NCBI RefSeq assembly: GCF_001191005.1
Contig: NZ_CP012201.1
Span: 1,302,001 to 1,366,000, forward strand
DNA: 64,000 nt
Reading direction: 5' to 3'
DNA from: Massilia sp. NR 4-1
GTDB lineage: Bacteria > Pseudomonadota > Gammaproteobacteria > Burkholderiales > Burkholderiaceae_D
Part shown: piece by piece, positions 37,881 through 46,758 of the stretch
Layout: each line of letters opens with the position of its first letter
How positions within the stretch are numbered: the stretch's first letter is position 1
The notes under the pieces: generated by a model
Database searches by the model: none
What the model was told of the DNA's origin: nothing
The model's input: only the letters and a program-made list of their open reading frames with translations
Position numbers and translations under genes: made by a program

Positions 37881-40199
37881 CTATGGGTTTTTGGGTGGGT
37901 TCTCCGGAGAGAAGTGGCTATGCTTAGCGAAATAGCTGAGAGTTTCGTCCCATGCTGTCTGCGCAACGGTTGGCAAGGGCGTTTCGCCGGCTACCTGTGG
38001 AAATGATTCGAGGAAGCCCTTGTAGTCGGCGATGAAGTCATCCCTTTCCTTTTTCTTCGTCAATTCAACTGCGACTTCCTCTATCAATTTCTCTACCTTT
38101 TGCGGTACATCGCTAGCAGAGTGCCCCTGAGGAACGTTATCTGACAAGAGTTTTTCAAAACCAGCCCGATCAGCGACGAAGTTATTTTCGGCCAGCTCCT
38201 TTGCCAGTGCACTTAACCACCCATTCGCCGCATTCAAGGGGACTGTTGCCAGGCCTCCCGCCAGGTACTTAGCCCTTTGCTTTTTCTCTTCGCTGATATT
38301 GGCGGACACGTCCGCCCCCGCAGGTGACTGGAGTTTGTCAAGAAATTCCAGGCGTTTTGCCTCGAAGGCCGCCGGATCTCTTCGAGGTGGCACGGTCATT
38401 GGCAAACGATTTGTCTCACAGCCTAACTGATGCGCTACCCATAAAGCCTCATGCATGGAGTGACCACCATCATAGGTCAGGAACATCATGATGCCTAGCA
38501 GAGCGTCTTTTGTATCGATTGACGTCTGCTTCCGTTGCATGTCATCGACCATATGCATCGCAATATTGGTTGATCCCGAAACCCCGCTGACATAAGGTAG
38601 GCCATTCTCCAGCGCTTGCTTCAGTGCCACGCTGGGTTCTGCCAGATTCGGACGGTTAACGTCGGCGGGGTGCATCGCCGGATTTCCGGCTATTTCGATG
38701 CTGGGCTGATGATGCGTGGTGATGCCCGCTTTCGCCGCCTGTCGGTTGGGGTTGGGAGGCGGTGGCGGCATCATAGGATGTTCCAGTCCCGGCACGATAC
38801 GCGCAGTTGCTGGATGGACTACATCGCCGTAATTTTTATTTGCCGATTGCATCCATGGCATAAGTGGTTGCCATTGATTGTTCTGGTCTTGGAAAACCGC
38901 TTTTAATGATACCTTGACGGTCAGGAAGGGAATGGCGATACAGTCCAGTCCATCTCCCATCGGCTCATTCAGGAGATGCTGTAGTGCAGCAAGTGCCTCC
39001 TGCCCGTTAGCCGCAGCAGAAAAGTTTTGCAGAAGAGGTGTTGACCAGGAGCGCGGATCGCTGTTTAACATGCTTTGCACATTCTGTGCCGTCTGCTCCT
39101 GATAGTAGGGGGGTAAGCGATTAATCTCCTCGCTCAGGTTCTTTGCCATTTGGTGCATGGCCGTTTTGACAGCCTGGGGAGGATTACTAACTAATTCGCC
39201 AATTAATTTTGATTCCAGCGCGCGTCCATAGATGTTGTCGTGAAGGCGCGTATGGTAGCCCGTCACATTTGCCTGTTCGGGGATTGAGGCGTGGAGATCC
39301 TTGGCTATATCTCCCAGCTTCAACAACCCTGCATTTTCGCAGCGCGTCTTTACATTGTCCAACCAGCTTCTGGTGTCATCAAACCCCAGATCGTGCCGCA
39401 TGACGCGCTCCATGGTTTCTTTGCGAAGGGTATCGAGCAAATTCGTCTGATCTGTGTTCTGCTGCGAGGTGTGCGCGCTTAGTTCATAGCCCAGATGCGT
39501 CATGCATTCCATCGGTGTGCGCAGTGCGTGCCTCGGAGCGCGGGACTCTTTATCTTTATCTTTTACAGGATTCTCAACGAGTACTGCTTCTCTGATGGAT
39601 GTCATCATCTCGCCGAGCAAATGCGCATCCAGCCTGTTTCCTGGCGCCTGCAGCTTGGAGCGTGCTCTCTCGATCTCTGCATCCGTCCGCGATCCGGGCT
39701 TTCCTCCATATTTGTCTTGAGTATTGTCCAGAATAGTTTCCACGGCTTTCCTCGCAACGCTCTCGGCATTCATATCCCGATCGGGCTGCATTTGGAGGCT
39801 GAGCATGACAGGGCGAGGTGTGTCAGAGTTATTTTTCAACCGTTTATCGTCGAGTGTAAGTCCCAGTACCGAAAGATGCCCGAGTTGAGCGAGCCCTTCG
39901 TTGAATGTCTTGCTGCTCCACTTCGTCATATCCAGGATGGTGGTATCTTTATCGACCAATTCCGCAGGAGGATGCTCTAACTTGACACGGTCCGTGTTCG
40001 ATGCCGCCACGTATTCAATTAATTGCTCCTGAAGAGCGCTTAACTTGCCATTGAAAGGCGTTGTTAATGGCGGCTGCGACGAAGCGCTGGTGTGTGGCTG
40101 CGCTGGCAGATTCGCCTGGCCTTGCACAACCTGAGGCTGGGTGGCGTTTGCAGCTTGCGTATACTGGGTGGCGCCTGCGCCTAACGTCGATTTGATCAT
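37881..40199 (-). CDS. Unrecognised 772-residue protein, candidate secreted effector
   Basis: I do not recognise a family. The N-terminal 50 residues are low-complexity (Thr/Gln/Ala/Pro/Ser-rich), like type III secretion signals. A helical body follows, then a poly-Pro run at 478-484 and a C-terminal domain with SGVSGSTNIAMH (about 537-548) and YDGGHSMHEALW (about 576-587), which look like active-site loops (Ser/Thr and His/Glu). No signal peptide or membrane helix is seen. Base composition is clearly lower in GC than its neighbours, consistent with transfer. It stands alone with no chaperone or secretion genes in the window. Confidence 0.6.
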   Translation of the reverse strand: MIKSTLGAGATQYTQAANATQPQVVQGQANLPAQPHTSASSQPPLTTPFNGKLSALQEQLIEYVAASNTDRVKLEHPPAELVDKDTTILDMTKWSSKTFNEGLAQLGHLSVLGLTLDDKRLKNNSDTPRPVMLSLQMQPDRDMNAESVARKAVETILDNTQDKYGGKPGSRTDAEIERARSKLQAPGNRLDAHLLGEMMTSIREAVLVENPVKDKDKESRAPRHALRTPMECMTHLGYELSAHTSQQNTDQTNLLDTLRKETMERVMRHDLGFDDTRSWLDNVKTRCENAGLLKLGDIAKDLHASIPEQANVTGYHTRLHDNIYGRALESKLIGELVSNPPQAVKTAMHQMAKNLSEEINRLPPYYQEQTAQNVQSMLNSDPRSWSTPLLQNFSAAANGQEALAALQHLLNEPMGDGLDCIAIPFLTVKVSLKAVFQDQNNQWQPLMPWMQSANKNYGDVVHPATARIVPGLEHPMMPPPPPNPNRQAAKAGITTHHQPSIEIAGNPAMHPADVNRPNLAEPSVALKQALENGLPYVSGVSGSTNIAMHMVDDMQRKQTSIDTKDALLGIMMFLTYDGGHSMHEALWVAHQLGCETNRLPMTVPPRRDPAAFEAKRLEFLDKLQSPAGADVSANISEEKKQRAKYLAGGLATVPLNAANGWLSALAKELAENNFVADRAGFEKLLSDNVPQGHSASDVPQKVEKLIEEVAVELTKKKERDDFIADYKGFLESFPQVAGETPLPTVAQTAWDETLSYFAKHSHFSPENPPKNP

Positions 40200-40308
40200 C
40201 GTATTTTCCTGGATGTTGAGATAATTTTGCGGGCTTTCACCTCACCCGTTCAGTGACTCACGGCCGCCAGTGGCGGCCTTGCATCTGTGGCAGGAAACGG
40301 CAAATAGT

Positions 40309-41328
40309 TCACAGAGGCGCAGAAATAACCAATGCAGAGGCCGAAGCCGGTGCCGGCGCCGGCAGGCAGCCCAAACTTTCCAGCGTATGTTCCAGCGCGA
40401 TCTCCAGCGGCGTGTGGGGTTCTACGCCGAGCACCTCGTGCAAAAGCCGGTTTTCCATGCGCACTTCCTGCTGCCACAGATAGCGCATCTCCAGCATTTC
40501 GCGCAGGGTTTCGTTGAAGGGCGAGATCAGGCGGATCAGCCACCACGGGAAGGCCTTCAGCTTCGGCGACCGGCCGCCGCGCGCTGTGACCACGCGCTGA
40601 ATCGCCTGGCCAAGCTGCTTGCCGTCATGATCCCAGTAGCCCGCCATATGGAAGCTGGCAAAGGCGGGCAGCGTTTCGCGGATCGCCAACAGGGCCAGCA
40701 TCGTTGCCGCCACGTCAGGCAAATAGGCATACTGGTGGCCCACTCCCGGCGCACCGGGCAGCTTCACTTCGGATGGCACCTGGCCGGGACGGACCATGCC
40801 CTGTGACAGCCAGTTATTGCGCGCGCCCGGTCCGAAGAAGTCGCCGGCCCGCACAATAACGACGCGCACGGCGCCAGCTTCCGATGCTTCGCGCAGGCGC
40901 TTTTCCAGCTCGGCGCGGATCTGGCCTTTGCGTGTAAGAGGGTGCTGCGGCGAATCTTCATGCAGCACAGGGAAGGCATCCGGCCCGAAGTTGTAGACCG
41001 TGCCAGGCAGGACGATGGTAGCGCCATGCGCCTTCGCGGCGGCGATCGTGTTATCGAGCATGGGCAAAACTTGCTCGCCCCAGCCGCGGTAACCCGGCGG
41101 ATTGACGGCGTGAACGATCACGCTGCAACCAGCCGCTGCCTCGGCCACTGCCTGCGCATTCAATGCATCCCCCTCCACCCATTCAATCCCACCGCTTTCG
41201 TGGCGAGATACCCCGAGGCCGCGTTTCAGCGCCCGCACTGCCCATCCCTGCGCCAGCAACTGCTTCACCATTTCGCCGCCGATGCCACCGCTGGCGCCAA
41301 GCACCAGAACTTTTTGCTGAGTCGTCAT
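40309..41328 (-). CDS. NAD(P)-dependent epimerase/SDR family protein
   Basis: The N-terminal Rossmann motif is VLGASGGIGGEMVKQLL (residues about 8-24). The middle includes LPGTVYNFGPDA and a VIVRAGDFFGPGA segment, typical of atypical extended SDRs (SDR_a). ATG at 41328 has GGAGG upstream. It is divergent from a LysR gene 95 bp away, its likely regulator. Confidence 0.85.
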   Translation of the reverse strand: MTTQQKVLVLGASGGIGGEMVKQLLAQGWAVRALKRGLGVSRHESGGIEWVEGDALNAQAVAEAAAGCSVIVHAVNPPGYRGWGEQVLPMLDNTIAAAKAHGATIVLPGTVYNFGPDAFPVLHEDSPQHPLTRKGQIRAELEKRLREASEAGAVRVVIVRAGDFFGPGARNNWLSQGMVRPGQVPSEVKLPGAPGVGHQYAYLPDVAATMLALLAIRETLPAFASFHMAGYWDHDGKQLGQAIQRVVTARGGRSPKLKAFPWWLIRLISPFNETLREMLEMRYLWQQEVRMENRLLHEVLGVEPHTPLEIALEHTLESLGCLPAPAPASASALVISAPL

Positions 41329-41423
41329 ATTTGCCTCCGTTGTGTTGACCATGGAGAGGATTATGGGCAAACTCGCATTAAATGAAAATTCACTAAATAT
41401 CTATCGTTGCTATACAAATTTGT

Positions 41424-42308
41424 ATGACTGGATCTATCGCCTGGGATCTTTACCGGACCTTCCTACATGTGCTGAACGCGAAATCGCTGTCCGGCGCGGC
41501 GCGCTCGCTCGGCCTGACGCAGCCCACCGTCGGCCGCCATATTTCGGAACTGGAGCAGGGCTTGGGGCTGGCCTTGTTCACCCGTTCGCAAGCTGGTCTA
41601 CAGCCGACGGATGCGGCGCTGCAGTTGCGCGCGCAACTGGAAGAGATGCAGCACGTGGCCGCCTCCATCGAACGCAGCGCCCATGGTCATAACGAAGTAC
41701 GCGGCGCGGTGCGTATCGCGGCAAGCGAAGTGGTTGGCGTGGAAATCCTGCCTGCCATCGTGGCCCCTCTGCGCGCCGCGTATCCGGAACTGGCGATTGA
41801 GCTGGTGCTGAGCGACGCCGTGCAGGACTTGGTGGGACGCGAAGTCGATATCGCCGTGCGCATGACCCGCCCGCAGCAGGACGTGCTCCTGGCACAGCGT
41901 ATCGGCGACCTCACGCTTGGCCTCTTTGCGCATACGGATTATCTGGCCCGGCGGGGAGAACCCAAAAAGATGGCCGACCTGGCCGGTCATAGCCTGATCG
42001 GCTTCGATGTGGAAACCGCATTCCTGCGCGCGGCCCGTTCCAGCCTTGGCGCATGGTCGCGAGATCATTTCGCCTACCGCTGCGACAGCAATCTGGCGCA
42101 AATGGCCCTGGTCCGCGCCGGTGCGGGGATCGGCGTCTACCAGGTTGGCCTGGCCTCGCGCGACGGCAATCTGGTGCGCGTGCTGCCAAAATTGATGAAT
42201 ATGCCGATGACGACCTGGGTAGCCATGCATGCCGACCTGCGCGACAGCGCGCGCTGCCGTACCGTGTTTGACGCGTTGGTCAAGGGCATGCGCGCCGCCA
42301 TGGCTTAA
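41424..42308 (+). CDS. LysR-family regulator
   Basis: The N-terminal HTH is LYRTFLHVLNAKSLSGAARSLGLTQPTVGRHISELE, followed by the substrate-binding fold (VVGVEILPAIVAPLR..YPELAIELVLSD). It sits divergently to the SDR gene, the classical LysR arrangement, and overlaps the end of the MFS gene by 29 bp in convergent orientation. Confidence 0.92.
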   Translation: MTGSIAWDLYRTFLHVLNAKSLSGAARSLGLTQPTVGRHISELEQGLGLALFTRSQAGLQPTDAALQLRAQLEEMQHVAASIERSAHGHNEVRGAVRIAASEVVGVEILPAIVAPLRAAYPELAIELVLSDAVQDLVGREVDIAVRMTRPQQDVLLAQRIGDLTLGLFAHTDYLARRGEPKKMADLAGHSLIGFDVETAFLRAARSSLGAWSRDHFAYRCDSNLAQMALVRAGAGIGVYQVGLASRDGNLVRVLPKLMNMPMTTWVAMHADLRDSARCRTVFDALVKGMRAAMA

Positions 42309-43548
42309 AGCTCAGCCACAAAAGCATGCCGGGAATCTGCAGCGCCACGATAATGCCGAAAGCATATTGGTAAGCCGGCGCCGGATACGCCCCATGCTCC
42401 GGCGTCCACAGATTGATGATGAGGCCCATGCTCCATTGCACCACGAAGGCCAGCAGGAACACCAGCAGGTTGAAGGAGGTACTGACGCGGCCCGTCAGGT
42501 GGGAAGGCACGCTTTGCGCCACGATGGCGTAGTTCATGGTCGTCGCCGTGCCGAAGAAGCTGAAACCAACCGCCGCCACATAGGGATTCAGGTTCACCCC
42601 GCCGGCCATCATCAGCTGCACCGCGACGAAAACCCAGATGCCGCAGCCGCACACCAGCAGCGGCTTGATGCCGAACTTGCCCAGATAATCGGTCAGCCAG
42701 CCGAAAAACAGCGAACCGGCCACCATGGCCATGGCGCCCGCCAGCAGCACATTGGCCACCTCGGGCCGGCCCAGATGGGCCATATCGCGCAGCCAGGAAC
42801 CCATCCACAGGCTTTGCACCGCCATATACGTAGCGTGGGCCACGATGGAATACAGCGCCAGGCGCCAGAACGACCAGGAAGAATACAGAGTGCGCACGGC
42901 GGCCGCCATATCGCGCAGCTTGCTGGGCTGCTTGCGGCCATGCTCCGGCACCACGAAGTAAATAATGGCGCTGACCAGCAAGGTGCCGATGGCCAGCGCC
43001 ACGAAGGCGCCGCGCCATTGCGTGTATTGCAGCGCGGCCTGCAAAGGAGCTGTCGAGGCCATCGCCCCCATGCCGCCGACCGACAGCAGCAGCGCGGTGG
43101 CCAGGGGCAGGCGTTCCGGCGGCAGCCAGAGCGAGCTGGCCTTGATCGACGCCATCAGCGAACCGGCCACGCCCAGGCCGATCAGACCGCGCGCCAGCAC
43201 CAGTTGCTCCACGCTTTGCGCCTGTGCGAACAGCACGGCACCACCTGCGGCCAGCAGCAGCATCGGCGCCTGCACGCGGCGCGGCCCATAGCGGTCGAGC
43301 GCTACGCCGATAGGCAACTGGGCCGCCGCAAAGGTCAGGAAATAAGCACCGGTGAGCAGGCCGATGCTGTCGGCGGCCAGGCCCAGGTCGCGCGCCAGGT
43401 CAGGATAAACGACGGCATTGATCACGCGGTATAGATAGGAGATGAAATGGCCTAGTGCAAAAGGCAGCAGGACGGTCGCCAATAGGGCGCCGAGGCTGCC
43501 GCCTTTGGCGTTAGCCAGTGCTGAAGCGGGCGATTGGGTGTTATCCAT
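42280..43548 (-). CDS. MFS transporter
   Basis: The 422-residue protein has about 12 membrane segments and the MFS loop 2-3 motif GVALDRYGPRRVQ. In the second half the corresponding loop reads GWLTDYLGKFG. Substrate not inferable. It is convergent with and overlaps the LysR gene. Confidence 0.9.
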   Translation of the reverse strand: MDNTQSPASALANAKGGSLGALLATVLLPFALGHFISYLYRVINAVVYPDLARDLGLAADSIGLLTGAYFLTFAAAQLPIGVALDRYGPRRVQAPMLLLAAGGAVLFAQAQSVEQLVLARGLIGLGVAGSLMASIKASSLWLPPERLPLATALLLSVGGMGAMASTAPLQAALQYTQWRGAFVALAIGTLLVSAIIYFVVPEHGRKQPSKLRDMAAAVRTLYSSWSFWRLALYSIVAHATYMAVQSLWMGSWLRDMAHLGRPEVANVLLAGAMAMVAGSLFFGWLTDYLGKFGIKPLLVCGCGIWVFVAVQLMMAGGVNLNPYVAAVGFSFFGTATTMNYAIVAQSVPSHLTGRVSTSFNLLVFLLAFVVQWSMGLIINLWTPEHGAYPAPAYQYAFGIIVALQIPGMLLWLSFKPWRRACP

Positions 43549-43699
43549 GGTGATGCGGGATGCCGATTAGAACGCAGTAGTATATTTAGAAATTATCAAG
43601 TTTGCTGGGAGTGGGCCAAATCCTGCCGACTTTCGCGCCAGGCGAGGCTGAAATGCACTACCATGCTCGACTTTTCTGCGCAGCCACAGCAAACCATTG

Positions 43700-46660
43700 A
43701 TGATTTTTCGCGCAATTCAAGTCTTGTTTCTCTTGCTTTTGCTCACCGGGCACCCAGGCAGCTTCGCTGCTGAACCCCGGCCGCTGTTGAGCGACTACAC
43801 CCACACGGCCTGGACCGAAGTGGATGGCGCGCCGGCCGGCGTCACCAAGTTTGCGCAAGGCCCCGATGGCTGGTTATGGATCGCCACGCCAACCGGCTTG
43901 TACCGCTTTGACGGCGTGCGTTTCGAGCAGACCGACAAGGTCTACGGATACCCGCTTGGCTCCAGCAATATCATGGGACTGGCTACGGCACCGGACGGTG
44001 CGCTGTGGGTCGGCTACCGCGTGGGCGGCGTCTCCGTGTTCAGGAAGGACGGCGCGCATACTTATACGGAAAGCGGCGGCCTGCGCCCGGTCGGTGTCAT
44101 GCACATCGAGGCGGCGCCGGATGGTGCGATCTGGGTAGCCATGCGCGACGGCGTGGCAGTCCTGGCTCCAGGCGGCAAGCGTTTCCAATATCTGGGGCCG
44201 GAATCCGGACTGCCGGCCCTGGGCGTGTTCCAGATCCTGTTTGCCCGCGATGGCACCATATGGATAGGAACAAACACGGGTGCCTACTTTCGCCGGCCCG
44301 GCGAAAACCGCTTCAGCCAGGCCTGGCCGCGCAAGACCCTGGTCTGGCTGCGTGAAGCGCCGGACGGCACGATATGGGGGAACGATTTTGAGCGCGGCTA
44401 TTACCGCGTTCATTCCGTGCCGCCTCCCGCCCGCCAGACGCTGAAACCTGAACTGGAAGGCATCGGCATGTACTTCGACCGGCAGGGAACGATGTGGATG
44501 CTGCACGCCGATAGACTGGAACGCAAAGTCGCGCCGGCCGCCTCCCAGCAGGCGGAACAGAGCCTGTCGACGCTGAACGGGATCAGCGGCCCGATGCTGG
44601 GCGCCATACTGCAGGACCGCGAGGGAAATCTCTGGCTGGGAACATCGCGCGGGATAGACCGGCTGCGCCCGAACCGGCTGCAAACCCTGCCGGTCGCCAG
44701 ACGGCTGGAATATCCGGCCCTGGTGAAGGGACCATCCGGCGACATCTGGGTGGGCGATTATGCCGGCGACCTTTGGAGCCACGGTCCCGGCCAGCCACCC
44801 CGGCGCGAAGCCCTGGGACGCCTGACGGCCAGCTACACAGCGCCGGACGGCACGCTGTGGCTGGGCGGAATGGAAGCCGTGCAGCGCCGCGATCCCGATG
44901 GCCGTCTGACATCGATCCGCTTTCCGGACGAGGTAAAAGGGCTGCGCGTCCACGCCCTGCAGCAGGACCGTGGCGGCGCGCTATGGGTGTCGTTCTCCGC
45001 CGGCAAAGGTGTGTACAAGCTGCTTGCGGGCGAATGGGCCAAGTCGGGTGGGCTGCAGGGCATCCCCGATCTGCTGACCACTTCCATGGCCCGCGACAGC
45101 ACAGGAAATATATGGATGGCGCACCCCAGCAGCCGGATTACCGTCATCGACGATGGCAAGGTGAGCGTCCTTGGCCCGGACCAAGGCCTGCAACTGGGAA
45201 CGATCCTGCATCTGCATGCCGACAATCAGGCCATGTGGGCCGGAGGGGAGGGCGGCGTTGCCCTGTATCGCAACGGCCGTTTCGCGGTTTTACGCGGCGA
45301 GCACAATGAACGCTTTCGCGGCGTCTCCGGCATCGTCCGGCTGCCCGGTGGCGACTTGTGGCTGCATGGAGCCGATGGCTTATACCATATCGCAGCAGCC
45401 GATCTGGATGGGTGGCTCAAAAATGGGGCCAACGTCGTGCCGTTCGAGCGCTTCAATGCGCAGGACGGCATGCAGGGGCGCGCACCGCAATTAAGACCCG
45501 TGCCGTCACTGATGCGCTCCCGCGACGGCGTGTTGTGGTACGCGACAACGGGTTCGGTCGGCAGCATCGATCCGGCCCGCATACTGCGTAATCCGTTGCC
45601 GCCCCCAGTGGAAGTGCTGGGCGTGCAGTCTCATGGCACGCGCTATGCGATTCCGCAAGGCCGCGCGCTAGGACTGCCGCAGGGAACGCGAAACATGCAG
45701 ATCGATTTCACGGCACTGAGTCTGTCGATACCCGAGCGGGTGCGCCTGCGCTACCGGCTGACTGGCTTGGATCAGGCGTGGCAGGAAGCGGCAGGGCGGC
45801 GCCAGGCGTATTACACCAATCTGGCGCCGGGAAAATATCACTTCGAAGTCATGGCGTCGAACGAAGACAATCTTTGGAACACCCAGGGCGCGGCGCTGGA
45901 GATCGATATTCCGCCGACATTCGCGCAGAGCGGCTGGTTTAAGCTGCTGCTGGCGGCGGCCAGCTTGTTGCTGCTGTATGGCGCTTATACGCTGCGGATT
46001 CGCTATCTCACGCAAAGGATGCAGGAACGCTTGCACGAACGGCTGGCGGAACGTTCGCGCATTGCGCGGGCCTTGCACGACACTTTGTTGCAAAGTATGC
46101 AGTCCCTATTAATATCCTTCGACGCCCACAGCCGGCATTTGAAGGAAGGCACGCAGGAGCGGAAGCGCCTGGACCAGACACTCAATCTGGCCGAGCAGTT
46201 GCTGGTGGAAGGGCGCGACCAGATCATGGATTTGCGCGCATCGGCCGGGCCGGAAACGTTGGAACTGACCTTGGAGCAGTTCGGCAAAGGCTTGGCGGCG
46301 CATCGTCCCCACGCATTTGAACTGCGGGTAAAGGGCAAGCCCAGGCAGTTGCAGCCAGCGGTGCATGAAGAGATTTACGCCATCGCGCGCGAAGCGCTGT
46401 TCAATGCCTCACGCTACGCGGACGCCGGCCGGATCGAAGTCGAACTGGAATACGGCATCAGCGCCTTCCGCCTGCACATCCGCGATAACGGCCGGGGACT
46501 CGACGAATCCGTAGCGCTGGCGGGCCACCGACCCGGCCACTGGGGATTGCCGGGCATGCGCGAGCGCGCCAAGGGCATCGGCGCCAGCCTGGAAATCGGC
46601 AGCAAACCGGAAGAGGGTACGGCAATCACAGTGACCGTACCCGCCAGGAAGGCTTATTGA
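43700..46660 (+). CDS. Periplasmic-propeller sensor histidine kinase
   Basis: The protein has a signal peptide (LFLLLLLTGHPGSFAA), a large periplasmic two-component regulator propeller (repeats of the type GxLWVGTxxGxxR), a Y_Y_Y domain (RLRYRLTGLDQAWQEAAG), one membrane helix (LLLAAASLLLLYGAYTL), then HisKA_3 with the phospho-acceptor His793 in ALHDTLLQS, and an HATPase with DNGRGLDE and GLPGMRERA. This is the NarL-partner class. ATG at 43700 is preferred to the TTG at 43697. No response-regulator gene is adjacent on either side. Confidence 0.92.
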   Translation: MIFRAIQVLFLLLLLTGHPGSFAAEPRPLLSDYTHTAWTEVDGAPAGVTKFAQGPDGWLWIATPTGLYRFDGVRFEQTDKVYGYPLGSSNIMGLATAPDGALWVGYRVGGVSVFRKDGAHTYTESGGLRPVGVMHIEAAPDGAIWVAMRDGVAVLAPGGKRFQYLGPESGLPALGVFQILFARDGTIWIGTNTGAYFRRPGENRFSQAWPRKTLVWLREAPDGTIWGNDFERGYYRVHSVPPPARQTLKPELEGIGMYFDRQGTMWMLHADRLERKVAPAASQQAEQSLSTLNGISGPMLGAILQDREGNLWLGTSRGIDRLRPNRLQTLPVARRLEYPALVKGPSGDIWVGDYAGDLWSHGPGQPPRREALGRLTASYTAPDGTLWLGGMEAVQRRDPDGRLTSIRFPDEVKGLRVHALQQDRGGALWVSFSAGKGVYKLLAGEWAKSGGLQGIPDLLTTSMARDSTGNIWMAHPSSRITVIDDGKVSVLGPDQGLQLGTILHLHADNQAMWAGGEGGVALYRNGRFAVLRGEHNERFRGVSGIVRLPGGDLWLHGADGLYHIAAADLDGWLKNGANVVPFERFNAQDGMQGRAPQLRPVPSLMRSRDGVLWYATTGSVGSIDPARILRNPLPPPVEVLGVQSHGTRYAIPQGRALGLPQGTRNMQIDFTALSLSIPERVRLRYRLTGLDQAWQEAAGRRQAYYTNLAPGKYHFEVMASNEDNLWNTQGAALEIDIPPTFAQSGWFKLLLAAASLLLLYGAYTLRIRYLTQRMQERLHERLAERSRIARALHDTLLQSMQSLLISFDAHSRHLKEGTQERKRLDQTLNLAEQLLVEGRDQIMDLRASAGPETLELTLEQFGKGLAAHRPHAFELRVKGKPRQLQPAVHEEIYAIAREALFNASRYADAGRIEVELEYGISAFRLHIRDNGRGLDESVALAGHRPGHWGLPGMRERAKGIGASLEIGSKPEEGTAITVTVPARKAY

Positions 46661-46758
46661 AGCGGAGAGCAGGCCAACGGCCAACGGCCTTTGCCGTGGG
46701 GCCAAAAAGCCGGATAATAGTGGCCACATCATTTTGAGCACTATTTTGGAACTCCCCC

